Part shown: positions 26,719-35,544 of the stretch, piece after piece
How positions within the stretch are numbered: position 1 is the stretch's first letter
Layout: each line of letters begins with the position of its first letter
Source of the DNA: CAZKGE01 sp964636405
GTDB taxonomy: Bacteria > Bacillota > Clostridia > Christensenellales > CAG-138
Assembly (NCBI GenBank): GCA_964636405.1
Contig: CAZWSI010000013.1
Coordinates: 1-60,985 of the forward strand
DNA: 60,985 nucleotides
Reading direction: 5' to 3'
Made by a program: the position numbers and the translations under genes
Notes under the pieces: generated by a model
What the model saw: the letters and a program-made list of their open reading frames with translations, nothing else
Told to the model about the DNA's origin: nothing
Databases searched by the model: none

Positions 26719-26747
26719 TTGACCCAAAACGGGAATCGTGGTAAACT
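26719..26747 (+). promoter_or_regulatory. Promoter of the GGDEF/EAL gene
   Basis: TTGACC (26719-26724), 17-base spacer, TAAACT (26742-26747). A small hairpin GGCGG-CTTG-CCGCC lies upstream near 26663-26675. Confidence 0.6.
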
Positions 26748-26845
26748 AATCAAATTATAAGTAGAAGTATCTTCAAAACAAAATTTCATGGGCAAGACGA
26801 TCGAAAGACCGTTCGCGCAAAGCCATAGGGCCTTCGCATGATACG

Positions 26846-29800
26846 ATGCATGGCAGCCGGTTGCAAAGGACAGTATCCGCCGATTCAGCAGCGCATGAAG
26901 AGACGGATGCTTTTTTGCTGATTTCCCGATACGGGGTTTGCCAGCCGCCCTTCAAGGCGGGGAAGGGGTATAAGACGGTCAGCCGATTGAAAAACAAAAG
27001 GAACGGGGAAGCATACAGGCGCGACATCGCCTGGAAAACCGTCGTACTCGCGCTCCTGCTTGTCGCGGTGTTCGCCATACTGGTTTGGAACGCGTTCGAT
27101 TCCGACGCGGCCGCTTCCGTCATTACGCTGGTTACGCTGCTGATGGTTGCGGCCATTGTCGCGCTGGAATGGCGCAGCACGGAGCGGTCGCATGAGGAAC
27201 AGCTCCGCATGAAGGCGAGCAACGAACGGCTCAACCTTGCCTTGCGGAACATGACCGCCACCATCTGGGACTATGATCTCGCGGCGCGCCAGATCCTCCA
27301 AACGGAAGGCTCGCAGGAGAAGCACGGCTTTACGAGCGCTGTGTCCAACGTGCCGGAAAGCCTGATCGAGTGCGGATATGTGCATCCCGACAGCGTGGAC
27401 GCTTTCCGCGCCATGTACGATAAGCTTTTTGCCGGAGAGCCGCGCGCGGAGGGCGTTTTCCGTATGCGCTCGGCGGACAGGGAGGACTGGTGGTATGAGC
27501 ACATCCAGTATGTAACCCTGTTTAACGACGCGGGCAAGCCCTACCGCGCCATCGGCATAGGCCAGGACGTGACGGATAAGCAGCGCTTGGCGGCGGCGGC
27601 CGAGACTGATTCGCTCACAGGGCTGCTTAACCATAACGCGACGTTGGAGCACATCAAGCGCTTGCTTGCCGCGGAGGGCGAAGCGGGCATCGGCGCGCTG
27701 TTTATTATCGACCTCGATTATTTCAAGCAGGTCAACGATACGCTGGGCCACCAGACCGGCGACGAAACGCTTGCGCGCATCGCGGGCATCATACGGGAGT
27801 CCTTCCGCTCCGAGGATGTGGTCGGTCGCATCGGCGGGGATGAGTTTATGGTGTTCCTCTGCCGCGCGCCGCACGCCGATATTATCCGCAAAAAGGCGTG
27901 CCAGCTCATTCAGGCCCTGCAATTCCACTGCGGCGACGGGAACACGGGCGTTGCGCTCTCCGCCAGCGTGGGCATTGCCATCCGAAACAGCGGGGATAGC
28001 TTTAGCACCCTTTACCAGCGCGCGGACACAGCGCTGTACGCGGCCAAGGAGAAGGGCCGCAATCAGTACTGCATCGATGCGCGGGCCTTGCCGCCCCCAA
28101 AAGCGGAGGCGGCTGCATGCGCGGAGGCGAACCGGCCCGGGGAAGCTTTTCGGGCGGACAAGAGCCTCTCGCCCATTCAGCTTCAGGCTCTGCTCGAGCA
28201 CATGGACGGCGGCGTTCTGCTTTTTGAAATCGGCGAGGCGCTGCGCATCCGCTATTTGAGTCCAAGCTTCTATAAATTTACCCATATTCCCATGGATGCG
28301 CCCAATGTGGACGGCGTCGATCTGCTGAGCATGGTGGAGGAGCCGGATCGCTCGGCGCTTGTCGAGCGGCTGCGCGAGGGCGCGCGGACCGATACCCCGG
28401 TGGATTTTTCCTACCGCGTCGTCACCTACCGCGGCGCGCAGACCTGGCGGCACATCCGCGCGGTGCGCATCCGCCGCGAGGAGAGCGGCAATCCCATGAT
28501 GATCGCGGTCATTACGGATATTACCGAGATAAAAAAGACCAGCGCCATGCTCGACGCGATTGTGGAGCATTCTCCGCTGGGTATAGGCGTGTTCGATCTT
28601 TCGCACGGCTTCAAGCCCGTGTTTGTCAACCGAGTGCTGCTGCGCATGTTCAACTTTGGCGAGGAGGAGTTCTTTGCCAAGGCCGGCGCAAACGCGCTTT
28701 CCATGGTCGATCAAAAGGATCTGCCCATGGTGCGCGCGCTGATCGACAAGGTGGGGCAGGGCGACGGTCGCGCGCCGGAGGAAATTGTATACCATCCGGC
28801 CGAGCGCAAGGGCATGCCCCGCAGGAGCATCCGCGCAAACGGCCTCAGGATTCCCGGCAGCGTGGGCGAAACGCTCGTGCTCGTCATGTTTAACGATATT
28901 ACCGAGCAGGAAACGGCTCTGCCGCCCGCCGGAAAGGCCCCGGAGGAGGTTGCGCGGCCTCAAAAGCGCAGGATTCTCATTGTGGACGATAGCGAGGTCA
29001 ACCGTGGGGTGCTGCGCAGGATTCTCGACTCGGAATACGAGGTGCTCGAGGCGGAAAACGGCAATGAGGCGCTGGAAATGCTGAGCTATTCCTACGAAAC
29101 GGTGTCCGCCGTGCTGCTCGACCTGATCATGCCCGTGATGGATGGCTGCGAGGTGCTTGCCAAAATGCGGGCTGATATCAACCTCTCCAAAATTCCCGTG
29201 ATCGTCACCTCCGGCAGCGCCCAAACGCACACCGAGGTGAAGGCGCTTTCGCTCGGCGCGAACGATTTTATTGTCAAGCCCTATAACCCCGCCGTCATAC
29301 GGCACCGTCTGGGCAACACCATCAATCTGCGCGAGACTGCGGCCTTTGTCAACGCCGTGGAGCGCGACGAGCTGACCGGGCTTTACAGCAAGGCGTTTTT
29401 CTACAAAAAGGCGGAGTCCGTCCTCCGCGCCCATCCCGAGCGGAGCTACGATCTTGTCTGCTGCGATATCGAGCGCTTCAAGCTGGTCAACGAGCTCTTT
29501 GGCGAACGCATGGCCGATCAACTGCTCCAGCACGTTTCCAGCCTGCTTGTGCGGCAGGTAAACGGCGGCGGCGTATACGGGCGTATCGGCGTGGACAAAT
29601 TCGCCTGCCTCATCCCGCACCGCGCTGGATACGCGGCGGCGGTTTTTGAGGATATCGCGCGGAGCGTCAACGCGTTCCCCATTTCTTTCAATATCAGCCT
29701 CTGCTACGGCGTTTATGTCGTGGAGGACGCCTCGGTGCCCGTCAGCACCATGTGCGACCGCGCGCTTACGGCCTGCAATTCCGTCAAGGGCAAGTACGGC

Positions 29801-30646
29801 GTGTATTACGCCTATTATGATGACGCCTTTCGCAAAAGGCTCCTTGCCGAGCAGGTCATCCTCGACAGCATGCGCCAGGGCCTTGCCGAGCGGCAGTTTC
29901 AGGTGCATTACCAGCCCAAATACAGTCTTGCCACGGGCGCGGTGGTGGGCGCGGAGGCGCTGGTGCGCTGGCAGCATCCCACGCGCGGCTTCATGCCGCC
30001 GGGCGAGTTTATTCCGCTCTTTGAGCGCAACGGCTTTATCACCGATCTGGATCGATACGTGTGGGAAACGGTCTGCGCCGGCATAAGCGATTGGCTCCGG
30101 GCGGGCCGCACGCCGCCGCCCATATCGGTGAATGTGTCGCGCGCCGATCTTTATAATCCTGAGCTTGCGGCTATCCTTGCCGGATTGCTGGACAAATACG
30201 GGCTTCCTGTGGAGCTGCTGCACCTCGAAATTACGGAAACGGCCTATACGGAGGATTCCGAGCAGCTTGTCGGCGCGGTGGAGCGCCTCCGGGCGCTGGG
30301 CTTTATCATCGAAATGGACGATTTTGGAACGGGCTATTCCTCTCTGAATATGCTTTCCGAGCTGCCTATCCATATTCTTAAGCTTGATTTGCGCTTTATC
30401 CGGCCCGAAACGGACGATTTCCGCAAGGCAAACGTGCTCGAGGTGGTCATAGATCTTGCAAGGCGGCTCCGCCTCCCCGTGGTAGCGGAGGGCGTGGAGA
30501 CCGCCGAACAGGCGCGCGCGCTGCGCGAAATGGGGTGCGATTATGCGCAGGGCTATTACTTCGCGCGCCCCATGCCGCGGGAGGATTTCGAGCGCCACCT
30601 GCTGGAGGCCAGCATGGAAGCGATGCCCGCTTTTCTGCGCGCATAA
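26846..30646 (+). CDS. Membrane GGDEF/REC/degenerate GGDEF/EAL cyclic di-GMP protein
   Basis: Up to 1266 residues; the start is uncertain, as ATG 26846 has no good ribosome binding site and the first 50 residues look unconserved. Two membrane helices (about 65-110) are followed by a PAS-like domain. An intact GGDEF domain comes next (GGDEF at 330-334, with an RxxD I-site RSED five residues before). Two PAS-like segments follow (about 445-690). A receiver domain lies at about 705-825, with phosphoacceptor D759 in LLDLIMPVMDG. A degenerate GGDEF domain (GVDKF at 915-919) precedes a C-terminal EAL domain (EAL at 1037-1039, DDFGTGYSS, AEGVET). All usual EAL catalytic residues seem present. It could both make and degrade cyclic di-GMP. 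Confidence 0.92.
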   Translation: MHGSRLQRTVSADSAAHEETDAFLLISRYGVCQPPFKAGKGYKTVSRLKNKRNGEAYRRDIAWKTVVLALLLVAVFAILVWNAFDSDAAASVITLVTLLMVAAIVALEWRSTERSHEEQLRMKASNERLNLALRNMTATIWDYDLAARQILQTEGSQEKHGFTSAVSNVPESLIECGYVHPDSVDAFRAMYDKLFAGEPRAEGVFRMRSADREDWWYEHIQYVTLFNDAGKPYRAIGIGQDVTDKQRLAAAAETDSLTGLLNHNATLEHIKRLLAAEGEAGIGALFIIDLDYFKQVNDTLGHQTGDETLARIAGIIRESFRSEDVVGRIGGDEFMVFLCRAPHADIIRKKACQLIQALQFHCGDGNTGVALSASVGIAIRNSGDSFSTLYQRADTALYAAKEKGRNQYCIDARALPPPKAEAAACAEANRPGEAFRADKSLSPIQLQALLEHMDGGVLLFEIGEALRIRYLSPSFYKFTHIPMDAPNVDGVDLLSMVEEPDRSALVERLREGARTDTPVDFSYRVVTYRGAQTWRHIRAVRIRREESGNPMMIAVITDITEIKKTSAMLDAIVEHSPLGIGVFDLSHGFKPVFVNRVLLRMFNFGEEEFFAKAGANALSMVDQKDLPMVRALIDKVGQGDGRAPEEIVYHPAERKGMPRRSIRANGLRIPGSVGETLVLVMFNDITEQETALPPAGKAPEEVARPQKRRILIVDDSEVNRGVLRRILDSEYEVLEAENGNEALEMLSYSYETVSAVLLDLIMPVMDGCEVLAKMRADINLSKIPVIVTSGSAQTHTEVKALSLGANDFIVKPYNPAVIRHRLGNTINLRETAAFVNAVERDELTGLYSKAFFYKKAESVLRAHPERSYDLVCCDIERFKLVNELFGERMADQLLQHVSSLLVRQVNGGGVYGRIGVDKFACLIPHRAGYAAAVFEDIARSVNAFPISFNISLCYGVYVVEDASVPVSTMCDRALTACNSVKGKYGVYYAYYDDAFRKRLLAEQVILDSMRQGLAERQFQVHYQPKYSLATGAVVGAEALVRWQHPTRGFMPPGEFIPLFERNGFITDLDRYVWETVCAGISDWLRAGRTPPPISVNVSRADLYNPELAAILAGLLDKYGLPVELLHLEITETAYTEDSEQLVGAVERLRALGFIIEMDDFGTGYSSLNMLSELPIHILKLDLRFIRPETDDFRKANVLEVVIDLARRLRLPVVAEGVETAEQARALREMGCDYAQGYYFARPMPREDFERHLLEASMEAMPAFLRA

Positions 30647-30671
30647 AAAAGGCCGGGCTTTCCGCCGGCGC
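30645..30671 (-). terminator. Terminator of the CotH/lamin-tail gene
   Basis: Minus-strand hairpin GCCGG/CCGGC with an eight-base loop, followed by CTTTTTT. It overlaps the stop of the convergent GGDEF/EAL gene. Confidence 0.6.
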
Positions 30672-30710
30672 GCAGGATCAATGCGCGATAACGCATGGCT
30701 TGCGGGCGTA

Positions 30711-33700
30711 TCAACTATAGCGATCGACCAGCGTTTGCAGCTCCGCCTTGCTCAGGCCGAAGAAGCGCCGCACCGATTCGAGCGCGTATTCCGGGCGCTT
30801 TTCAACATTGTGGCGGAGCTTGGCCACGTTCTGCTCCCATTCCGAAACGCTGCCCGGCCGGCCCCAAAGCCGGATGTGGCGCGCCATTTCGGGGCGCATT
30901 TCGTCTGCAAGCGCGTCGAGGATGGCGGTGAGGCGCGCCGGAGCAAATTGCGTGACAATAAGCTCCACATAGCGTTCCGCAGCCATGGCCCGCCAGGCCG
31001 CGTTCTTGTTCAGGCCCACGTAGATATCCATATATGTCAGCGAGCCGTTTGCGGAGGGCACGCCGCTTTCGTCGAAATAGTTGCTGATCATGCTACCCGA
31101 ATACCCGCTCAGGCCGAAGTCGAGATCGTAATAGATCGGCCGCCACTTGACGGCATAGTCCGTGGTACGCCAATACTTCTGATTGAACATGTCCGTATTG
31201 TTGAAGTAGGTCTGCGCGATCATATAATCGGTAAAATACTGCACGTCCACCCACTCCGCAAATTCCGCGAAGGTCGCGTCGCTTGCCAGATTCCGATTCA
31301 CGGCAAACGCGCGCACGCGCAAAAAATCGTCGTTATTGCCCTGCAGCGCAGCCGAATTGCGGCGGATGATCTCCACGGTGTCCGTATCCACGCCGTAATG
31401 GGTGTTGAGATAATCTTTGTTTAAGTCCTCGATCAGGTCGTAAATGCCGTGATACGCGCCGTTGATGTATACCACCGTCAGGCGGGTCTGCTGATTTTCA
31501 ATGTGCATGCCCTGCACGGCGCGGGAAAAAAAGGTGTCCTTGAGGCGGCAGACCGACATGTCCTGTCCGCTGTTGCGCAGCGCGAGCGCGGAAAAGGTAT
31601 GAAGGGCGCAGTTTTCAAAGAAGGGATAGGTCACGCTGCTCTGGCCGTACGCCGCGCGCAGATGGATGGCCATAGAATGCTGCGCGTAGCCCAGGGTGCC
31701 GGAGCCCTTGGCGTTGATGCCCGCGTCGAATTCCACGCCCAGCGCGCCGTCCTTTTCAAAGAACTGAAAGGAGGCCTTTCGCTCGGGCTTATTGAACTGC
31801 GTGGCGTTCCACACGGTTTTCAGATCGGCGGGGTCGGCCATGAGGGAAACCACGGGCATCGTGTGCGGCGTCTCAAACAGATAGGTAACCGACGCGCATT
31901 CGCTCGGCAGCACGCCCGGCGCGTAGGCCTTCGCGCGCAGAACCGTATTGCGGGAAACGGAGATGGGCCCCTCATAGAGTGTATCGCGGGTGCTGGGCTC
32001 GCTCCCGTCGGTGGTATAGTAGACGGACGCGCCCTCGTTCCTGCAGGAAAGGGAAACGGTAAAGGCCGCGCTTTGATAAAGCCCCGTTTCAGAAAAAACG
32101 GGCCTGGGGGCATAGCCCGTGCAAGCGCCCGCCGCGTCGTTTGCCTTGCCTCGGGTCATGGTGGAAAAGAACACGCGGGCAACCGACGCCTCGCCCTCGA
32201 TGCGGCCGCTGCTTACGGTGCTCGACAGCGCGCCCGTTTCAAAGCGATCCGCTGTTTCCCCCTCGGGGCTTACGAGAAAAACCGTTTCACCGGCGGGCGA
32301 AAGGCCGAAGTTTGCGGTTTGCTCCGTTTGGCGGCTCATATGCGAGGTTGTTTCGATCACTGCGTAGCCCCCGGCCTCGAGAACAAGCTGGGGGATGCGC
32401 CACTTGGTTTTTTCCAGCTCGTCGTCGGAAAGATACCAGCCGGTCAGCTCGACGGGCTGCGCGGAGCCGTTATAAAGCTCGATCCAGTCGTTTGCGCGCG
32501 AGGTGGCCGCGCCCGCCGCGCACACCTCGCTGATATAAACCCCGTCAGGATTGAAAAAGCCGATTGAATCGGCTGTTTCATAGGCTTGCGCGTTTTTGTA
32601 GCCGGGCGTTGGCTGGGCGTAATAGAGCGGCTGGCCGCCCGCTCCCCGGCCGACGGATACGTTGGCCCCCGCATCGAGCGGCGCCTGCATGGTGTCCATG
32701 CGCATGCCCGAAATACGCGTTAAATAGAGCGCCGGTTCGTCGCCGCCCAGCGAAAAGGAGGCGTGCGGCTCGCTGCCCGCGCGGTTCTTGCCGGAGAGGA
32801 ACACGACGTAATAGCCGCCCGCCGCAAGCTCGGTATCGGGCAGCGCCCACTTAAAAAGATTCTCGGGATTATCCGAAAGGAAGTAGCCCGCAAGCGACAC
32901 GGCGGATTGCGAGCCGTTATACAGCTCCACCCATTCGCTCCGTTCGCCGTCCGCGTCGGTGATGGAGAGCTTGTTGCGGCGCAACACCTCATTGATGCGC
33001 ACAGGGTCGGTTTGATCCATGTCCGTGGGCACAACGGAGGTAAAGGTTTCGCCCGCGTTCGCCGCGCCCTTGGTGGGCGTGGCGCAGTACAGCACGCCGT
33101 CCCCCTCCACGACCGAAATTCCCTCCGGCACGCCCGCGTCCCAGCGCAGGCTGGAAAGGCGCGCGCCGCTGGAATCGGAAAACGTCACGAGGGTGTCGCT
33201 TTTTGAAAGCTTGAAATCCGTGTGAAATTCGTCGTTGTCCTGATCGAGGCCGCTGAGATAGATCACGAGATAATCGCCGGGCGAAAGCGTGGCGGCCGGG
33301 AGCTGCCAGCGCAGCGGCTCGCCCTCGGTATCGGAGAGATAGTAGTTTTCAAGCCGAAGCTCGGACGAGCCTGCGTGATAAAGCTCCACCCAGGGGTAGC
33401 CGTCGGGGGGCGCGGGCATGACCTCGGTGATGCGCAGCGCGCCCGATTCCTGATCGGAAAAAAGCTGCTCAAGGCTGCTAAAAATATTCGTATCGTTGGC
33501 CGCGCCGGGCGTGGGCTTGTCGCAGTAGCCGTAGCTGCCATCAAGCCCGCGCGCGTAGGAAACGTCCGAAAGGAGCGCGGGCAGCTCGAGCTGCTGCAAA
33601 AGGTTGTAGTACGGGTCGAGTAAAAACACAAAATCGCCGCTTTTGCTTAAGCCGAAATCCGTAAGAAAGCGCGCGCTCTCCTGTCCTGCGTTTGCCGTAG

Positions 33701-34031
33701 CGTACACCACAAGGTATTCCCCGGGCGCGAGCGTGGTTCCTTCGGGAAAAGAGAATTTGCGCAGATCCCGCAGGCTGTCGGTCAAGCCGTAGCCCGCGAG
33801 ATGGATGGTTTCGCTTCCGCCGTTGTACAGCTCGATCCAGTCGGGCGAACCCATGGCCTCGTCCACAAGCGAGCGCTTGTTGCTCGAAACGGCTTCGTTT
33901 ATGACAAGGCCCATATCCGCGCTGCTTTTTAGCGACACCACGGAGGAAAGCCCGCCGCAGCCCGCCAAACACACAAAAAAGGCCGCAAAAAGCAGCGATA
34001 AAGCCGTTTTTATTGCAAGGCCCTTGCGCAT
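30711..34031 (-). CDS. Lipoprotein with four lamin-tail domains and a CotH kinase domain
   Basis: This 1106-residue surface protein has a lipobox signal peptide (FFVCLAGCGG). Four lamin-tail domains follow, starting near residues 40, 185, 335 and 495 and marked by repeated WIELYNG/WVELYNG and YLVVYA/YVVFLS patterns. Next come a chitobiase-like C-terminal (FN3-associated) segment with YYTTDGSEPSTRDTLYEG near 675-690, and a CotH-like domain (about 730-1090; YGQSSVTYPFF, YHGIYDLIEDL, YYDLDFGLSG). CotH proteins are protein kinase-like and phosphorylate surface proteins in Bacillus spores. The start ATG 34031 is chosen because the signal peptide follows directly. It lies downstream of a MacB-type ABC operon on the same strand. 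Confidence 0.88.
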   Translation of the reverse strand: MRKGLAIKTALSLLFAAFFVCLAGCGGLSSVVSLKSSADMGLVINEAVSSNKRSLVDEAMGSPDWIELYNGGSETIHLAGYGLTDSLRDLRKFSFPEGTTLAPGEYLVVYATANAGQESARFLTDFGLSKSGDFVFLLDPYYNLLQQLELPALLSDVSYARGLDGSYGYCDKPTPGAANDTNIFSSLEQLFSDQESGALRITEVMPAPPDGYPWVELYHAGSSELRLENYYLSDTEGEPLRWQLPAATLSPGDYLVIYLSGLDQDNDEFHTDFKLSKSDTLVTFSDSSGARLSSLRWDAGVPEGISVVEGDGVLYCATPTKGAANAGETFTSVVPTDMDQTDPVRINEVLRRNKLSITDADGERSEWVELYNGSQSAVSLAGYFLSDNPENLFKWALPDTELAAGGYYVVFLSGKNRAGSEPHASFSLGGDEPALYLTRISGMRMDTMQAPLDAGANVSVGRGAGGQPLYYAQPTPGYKNAQAYETADSIGFFNPDGVYISEVCAAGAATSRANDWIELYNGSAQPVELTGWYLSDDELEKTKWRIPQLVLEAGGYAVIETTSHMSRQTEQTANFGLSPAGETVFLVSPEGETADRFETGALSSTVSSGRIEGEASVARVFFSTMTRGKANDAAGACTGYAPRPVFSETGLYQSAAFTVSLSCRNEGASVYYTTDGSEPSTRDTLYEGPISVSRNTVLRAKAYAPGVLPSECASVTYLFETPHTMPVVSLMADPADLKTVWNATQFNKPERKASFQFFEKDGALGVEFDAGINAKGSGTLGYAQHSMAIHLRAAYGQSSVTYPFFENCALHTFSALALRNSGQDMSVCRLKDTFFSRAVQGMHIENQQTRLTVVYINGAYHGIYDLIEDLNKDYLNTHYGVDTDTVEIIRRNSAALQGNNDDFLRVRAFAVNRNLASDATFAEFAEWVDVQYFTDYMIAQTYFNNTDMFNQKYWRTTDYAVKWRPIYYDLDFGLSGYSGSMISNYFDESGVPSANGSLTYMDIYVGLNKNAAWRAMAAERYVELIVTQFAPARLTAILDALADEMRPEMARHIRLWGRPGSVSEWEQNVAKLRHNVEKRPEYALESVRRFFGLSKAELQTLVDRYS

Positions 34032-34161
34032 GCGCCGAAAAGATCCTTTCGCGCGGACGATTCCCGCCCGCAAGATAGCTACAGTATAGCACGCTTCCTG
34101 TCGAAACGGAAGGAAACAGAATGTAAACTGCCCGTGACAACATCCGTTGATACGAAACAGA

Positions 34162-34184
34162 CGGGGCGGCCGATAGCCGCCCCT
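34162..34184 (-). terminator. Hairpin after the MacB-like permease gene
   Basis: GGGGCGGC (34163-34170) and GCCGCCCC (34176-34183) form an eight-base-pair stem with a five-base loop. No T-run follows, so it may be an RNA-stabilising or weak terminator hairpin. Confidence 0.45.
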
Positions 34185-34239
34185 GCAAGCCGGGTTCTAA
34201 AAAACGTGTTTGCGGGTGTGCCCGCCGGCCGGGCGGGGC

Positions 34240-35544
34240 CTATTCGTTCCGAATGGCGGCAAGCGGGCTCAGCTTCATGGCGCGTACGGCTGGATAGAAC
34301 CCGGCAAGCAGCGCGACCACAATGGAGAACACGACCGCGCCTGCGGCAAGATACCCCGGAATAACGCTCATGAGGCCGGAATTTTGCAATAAAACATTGA
34401 GCAGCACGGATATGCCGTAGCTCAGGCCCAACCCCAGCGCGCCGCCGAACAGCCCGATATACGCAGCTTCGGACAGGAACAGCCCGGCGATATTCGAGAT
34501 GCGGCAGCCCAGCACCTTAATGATGCCGATCTCCTTTGTGCGCTCGAAGATGCTCATCATCATGGTGTTCATAATGCCGATGGCGGCCACCAGCAGCGCC
34601 ACGCCGCCGATTGCGCCCAGCAGATACTGCACGCGCTTGGTGCTCTCCTGCGCCATCTCCACCGCGTCCTGCAAAGAATAGGTGCCGTAACCCATTTCGG
34701 TGATGGCGTCCTTAACGGCCTTTACCTCGTCGATGGAGGCGCACTTGACGAGCACCTGATTGTACTTGCCCTTTTCAAAGCCCACATAGTCCTTGTTGTC
34801 CTCCATGAGCTTTTCCAGCGAGGCAAGATCCATGAGACAGTAATAGGAAAAGTCGTTGCTGTTCTGGCTCATGATGCCCACGGCGTCCACGTCGTAAATC
34901 GCGCCCTTGGGCTTGGCCTCGGCCTCCGTGTTCTCGGTCGTGTAGCCCGTGTTCGTCTGGAAATTGGAGGAATCGAAGGTGAGCTGGAAGCGGGACTTGA
35001 GATTGACCTTGGGGTTGCCCTGGTTGTCCAGCGCCTGCCGGTAGGAATTCGGATCGTAAAAGTTTTCAAAGGTCCAGCTTCCGATCACCAGCTCGTAGCT
35101 GCCGCGCCGGCTCTGCGGGAGGCGGCCCTCGGAGAGCGAAAAATCGAACTCGTCCGCCGTTTCCGCGTCCACGCCGAGTATGGAGATGCCGGAAAGATAC
35201 TTGCCGCTTTTCAGGCTCCCCCAGGTTTCCACAAGCGGCATAACCGCCGTTACGCCCGGAAGCTGCCGGAAGGCCTGCACACTTTTTTTGTTCAGCTCCG
35301 TTTGACGCGAGGCGCCCCGGCCGTTGGCGTTCTGCACATAGCTATAGGAATTGACCCGAATGAGCGTAAGGCTCCCCGTGCCGGCAAAGCTCGCCACCGT
35401 CGCCTCCCGGATGCCGATGCCCAGCGACACCATCACCACAATGGACGCAACGCCAATGACCATGCCGAGCACGGTTAAAAAAGCCCGGAACTTCCTGCGC
35501 CACAGGTTTAAAAAGGCCATGCGCAGAATGTCGCCTGTTTTCAT
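34240..35544 (-). CDS. MacB/FtsX-type ABC transporter permease
   Basis: This 434-residue membrane protein has the MacB fold: an N-terminal membrane helix (FLTVLGMVIGVASIVVMVSLGIG), a large extracellular MacB_PCD domain (about 45-280) and three C-terminal helices (from about 305), with PLAAIRNE at the end. The start 35544 overlaps the stop of the preceding secreted protein gene as ATGA. Proteins of this type transmit ATP hydrolysis to the outside (export of lipoproteins or peptides, or mechanical signalling) rather than moving substrates across the bilayer. Confidence 0.92.
   Translation of the reverse strand: MKTGDILRMAFLNLWRRKFRAFLTVLGMVIGVASIVVMVSLGIGIREATVASFAGTGSLTLIRVNSYSYVQNANGRGASRQTELNKKSVQAFRQLPGVTAVMPLVETWGSLKSGKYLSGISILGVDAETADEFDFSLSEGRLPQSRRGSYELVIGSWTFENFYDPNSYRQALDNQGNPKVNLKSRFQLTFDSSNFQTNTGYTTENTEAEAKPKGAIYDVDAVGIMSQNSNDFSYYCLMDLASLEKLMEDNKDYVGFEKGKYNQVLVKCASIDEVKAVKDAITEMGYGTYSLQDAVEMAQESTKRVQYLLGAIGGVALLVAAIGIMNTMMMSIFERTKEIGIIKVLGCRISNIAGLFLSEAAYIGLFGGALGLGLSYGISVLLNVLLQNSGLMSVIPGYLAAGAVVFSIVVALLAGFYPAVRAMKLSPLAAIRNE

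Noticed and set aside
26885..30598. A 1237-codon open frame antisense to the GGDEF/EAL gene
   Set aside because: It is a shadow of a GC-rich gene: no family features, no ribosome binding site, and the opposite strand encodes recognisable domains along its full length.
32690..33230. CRISPR-like or tandem DNA repeats inside the lamin-tail gene
   Set aside because: The similarity is at protein level between lamin-tail domains; DNA units are diverged and lack regular spacers.
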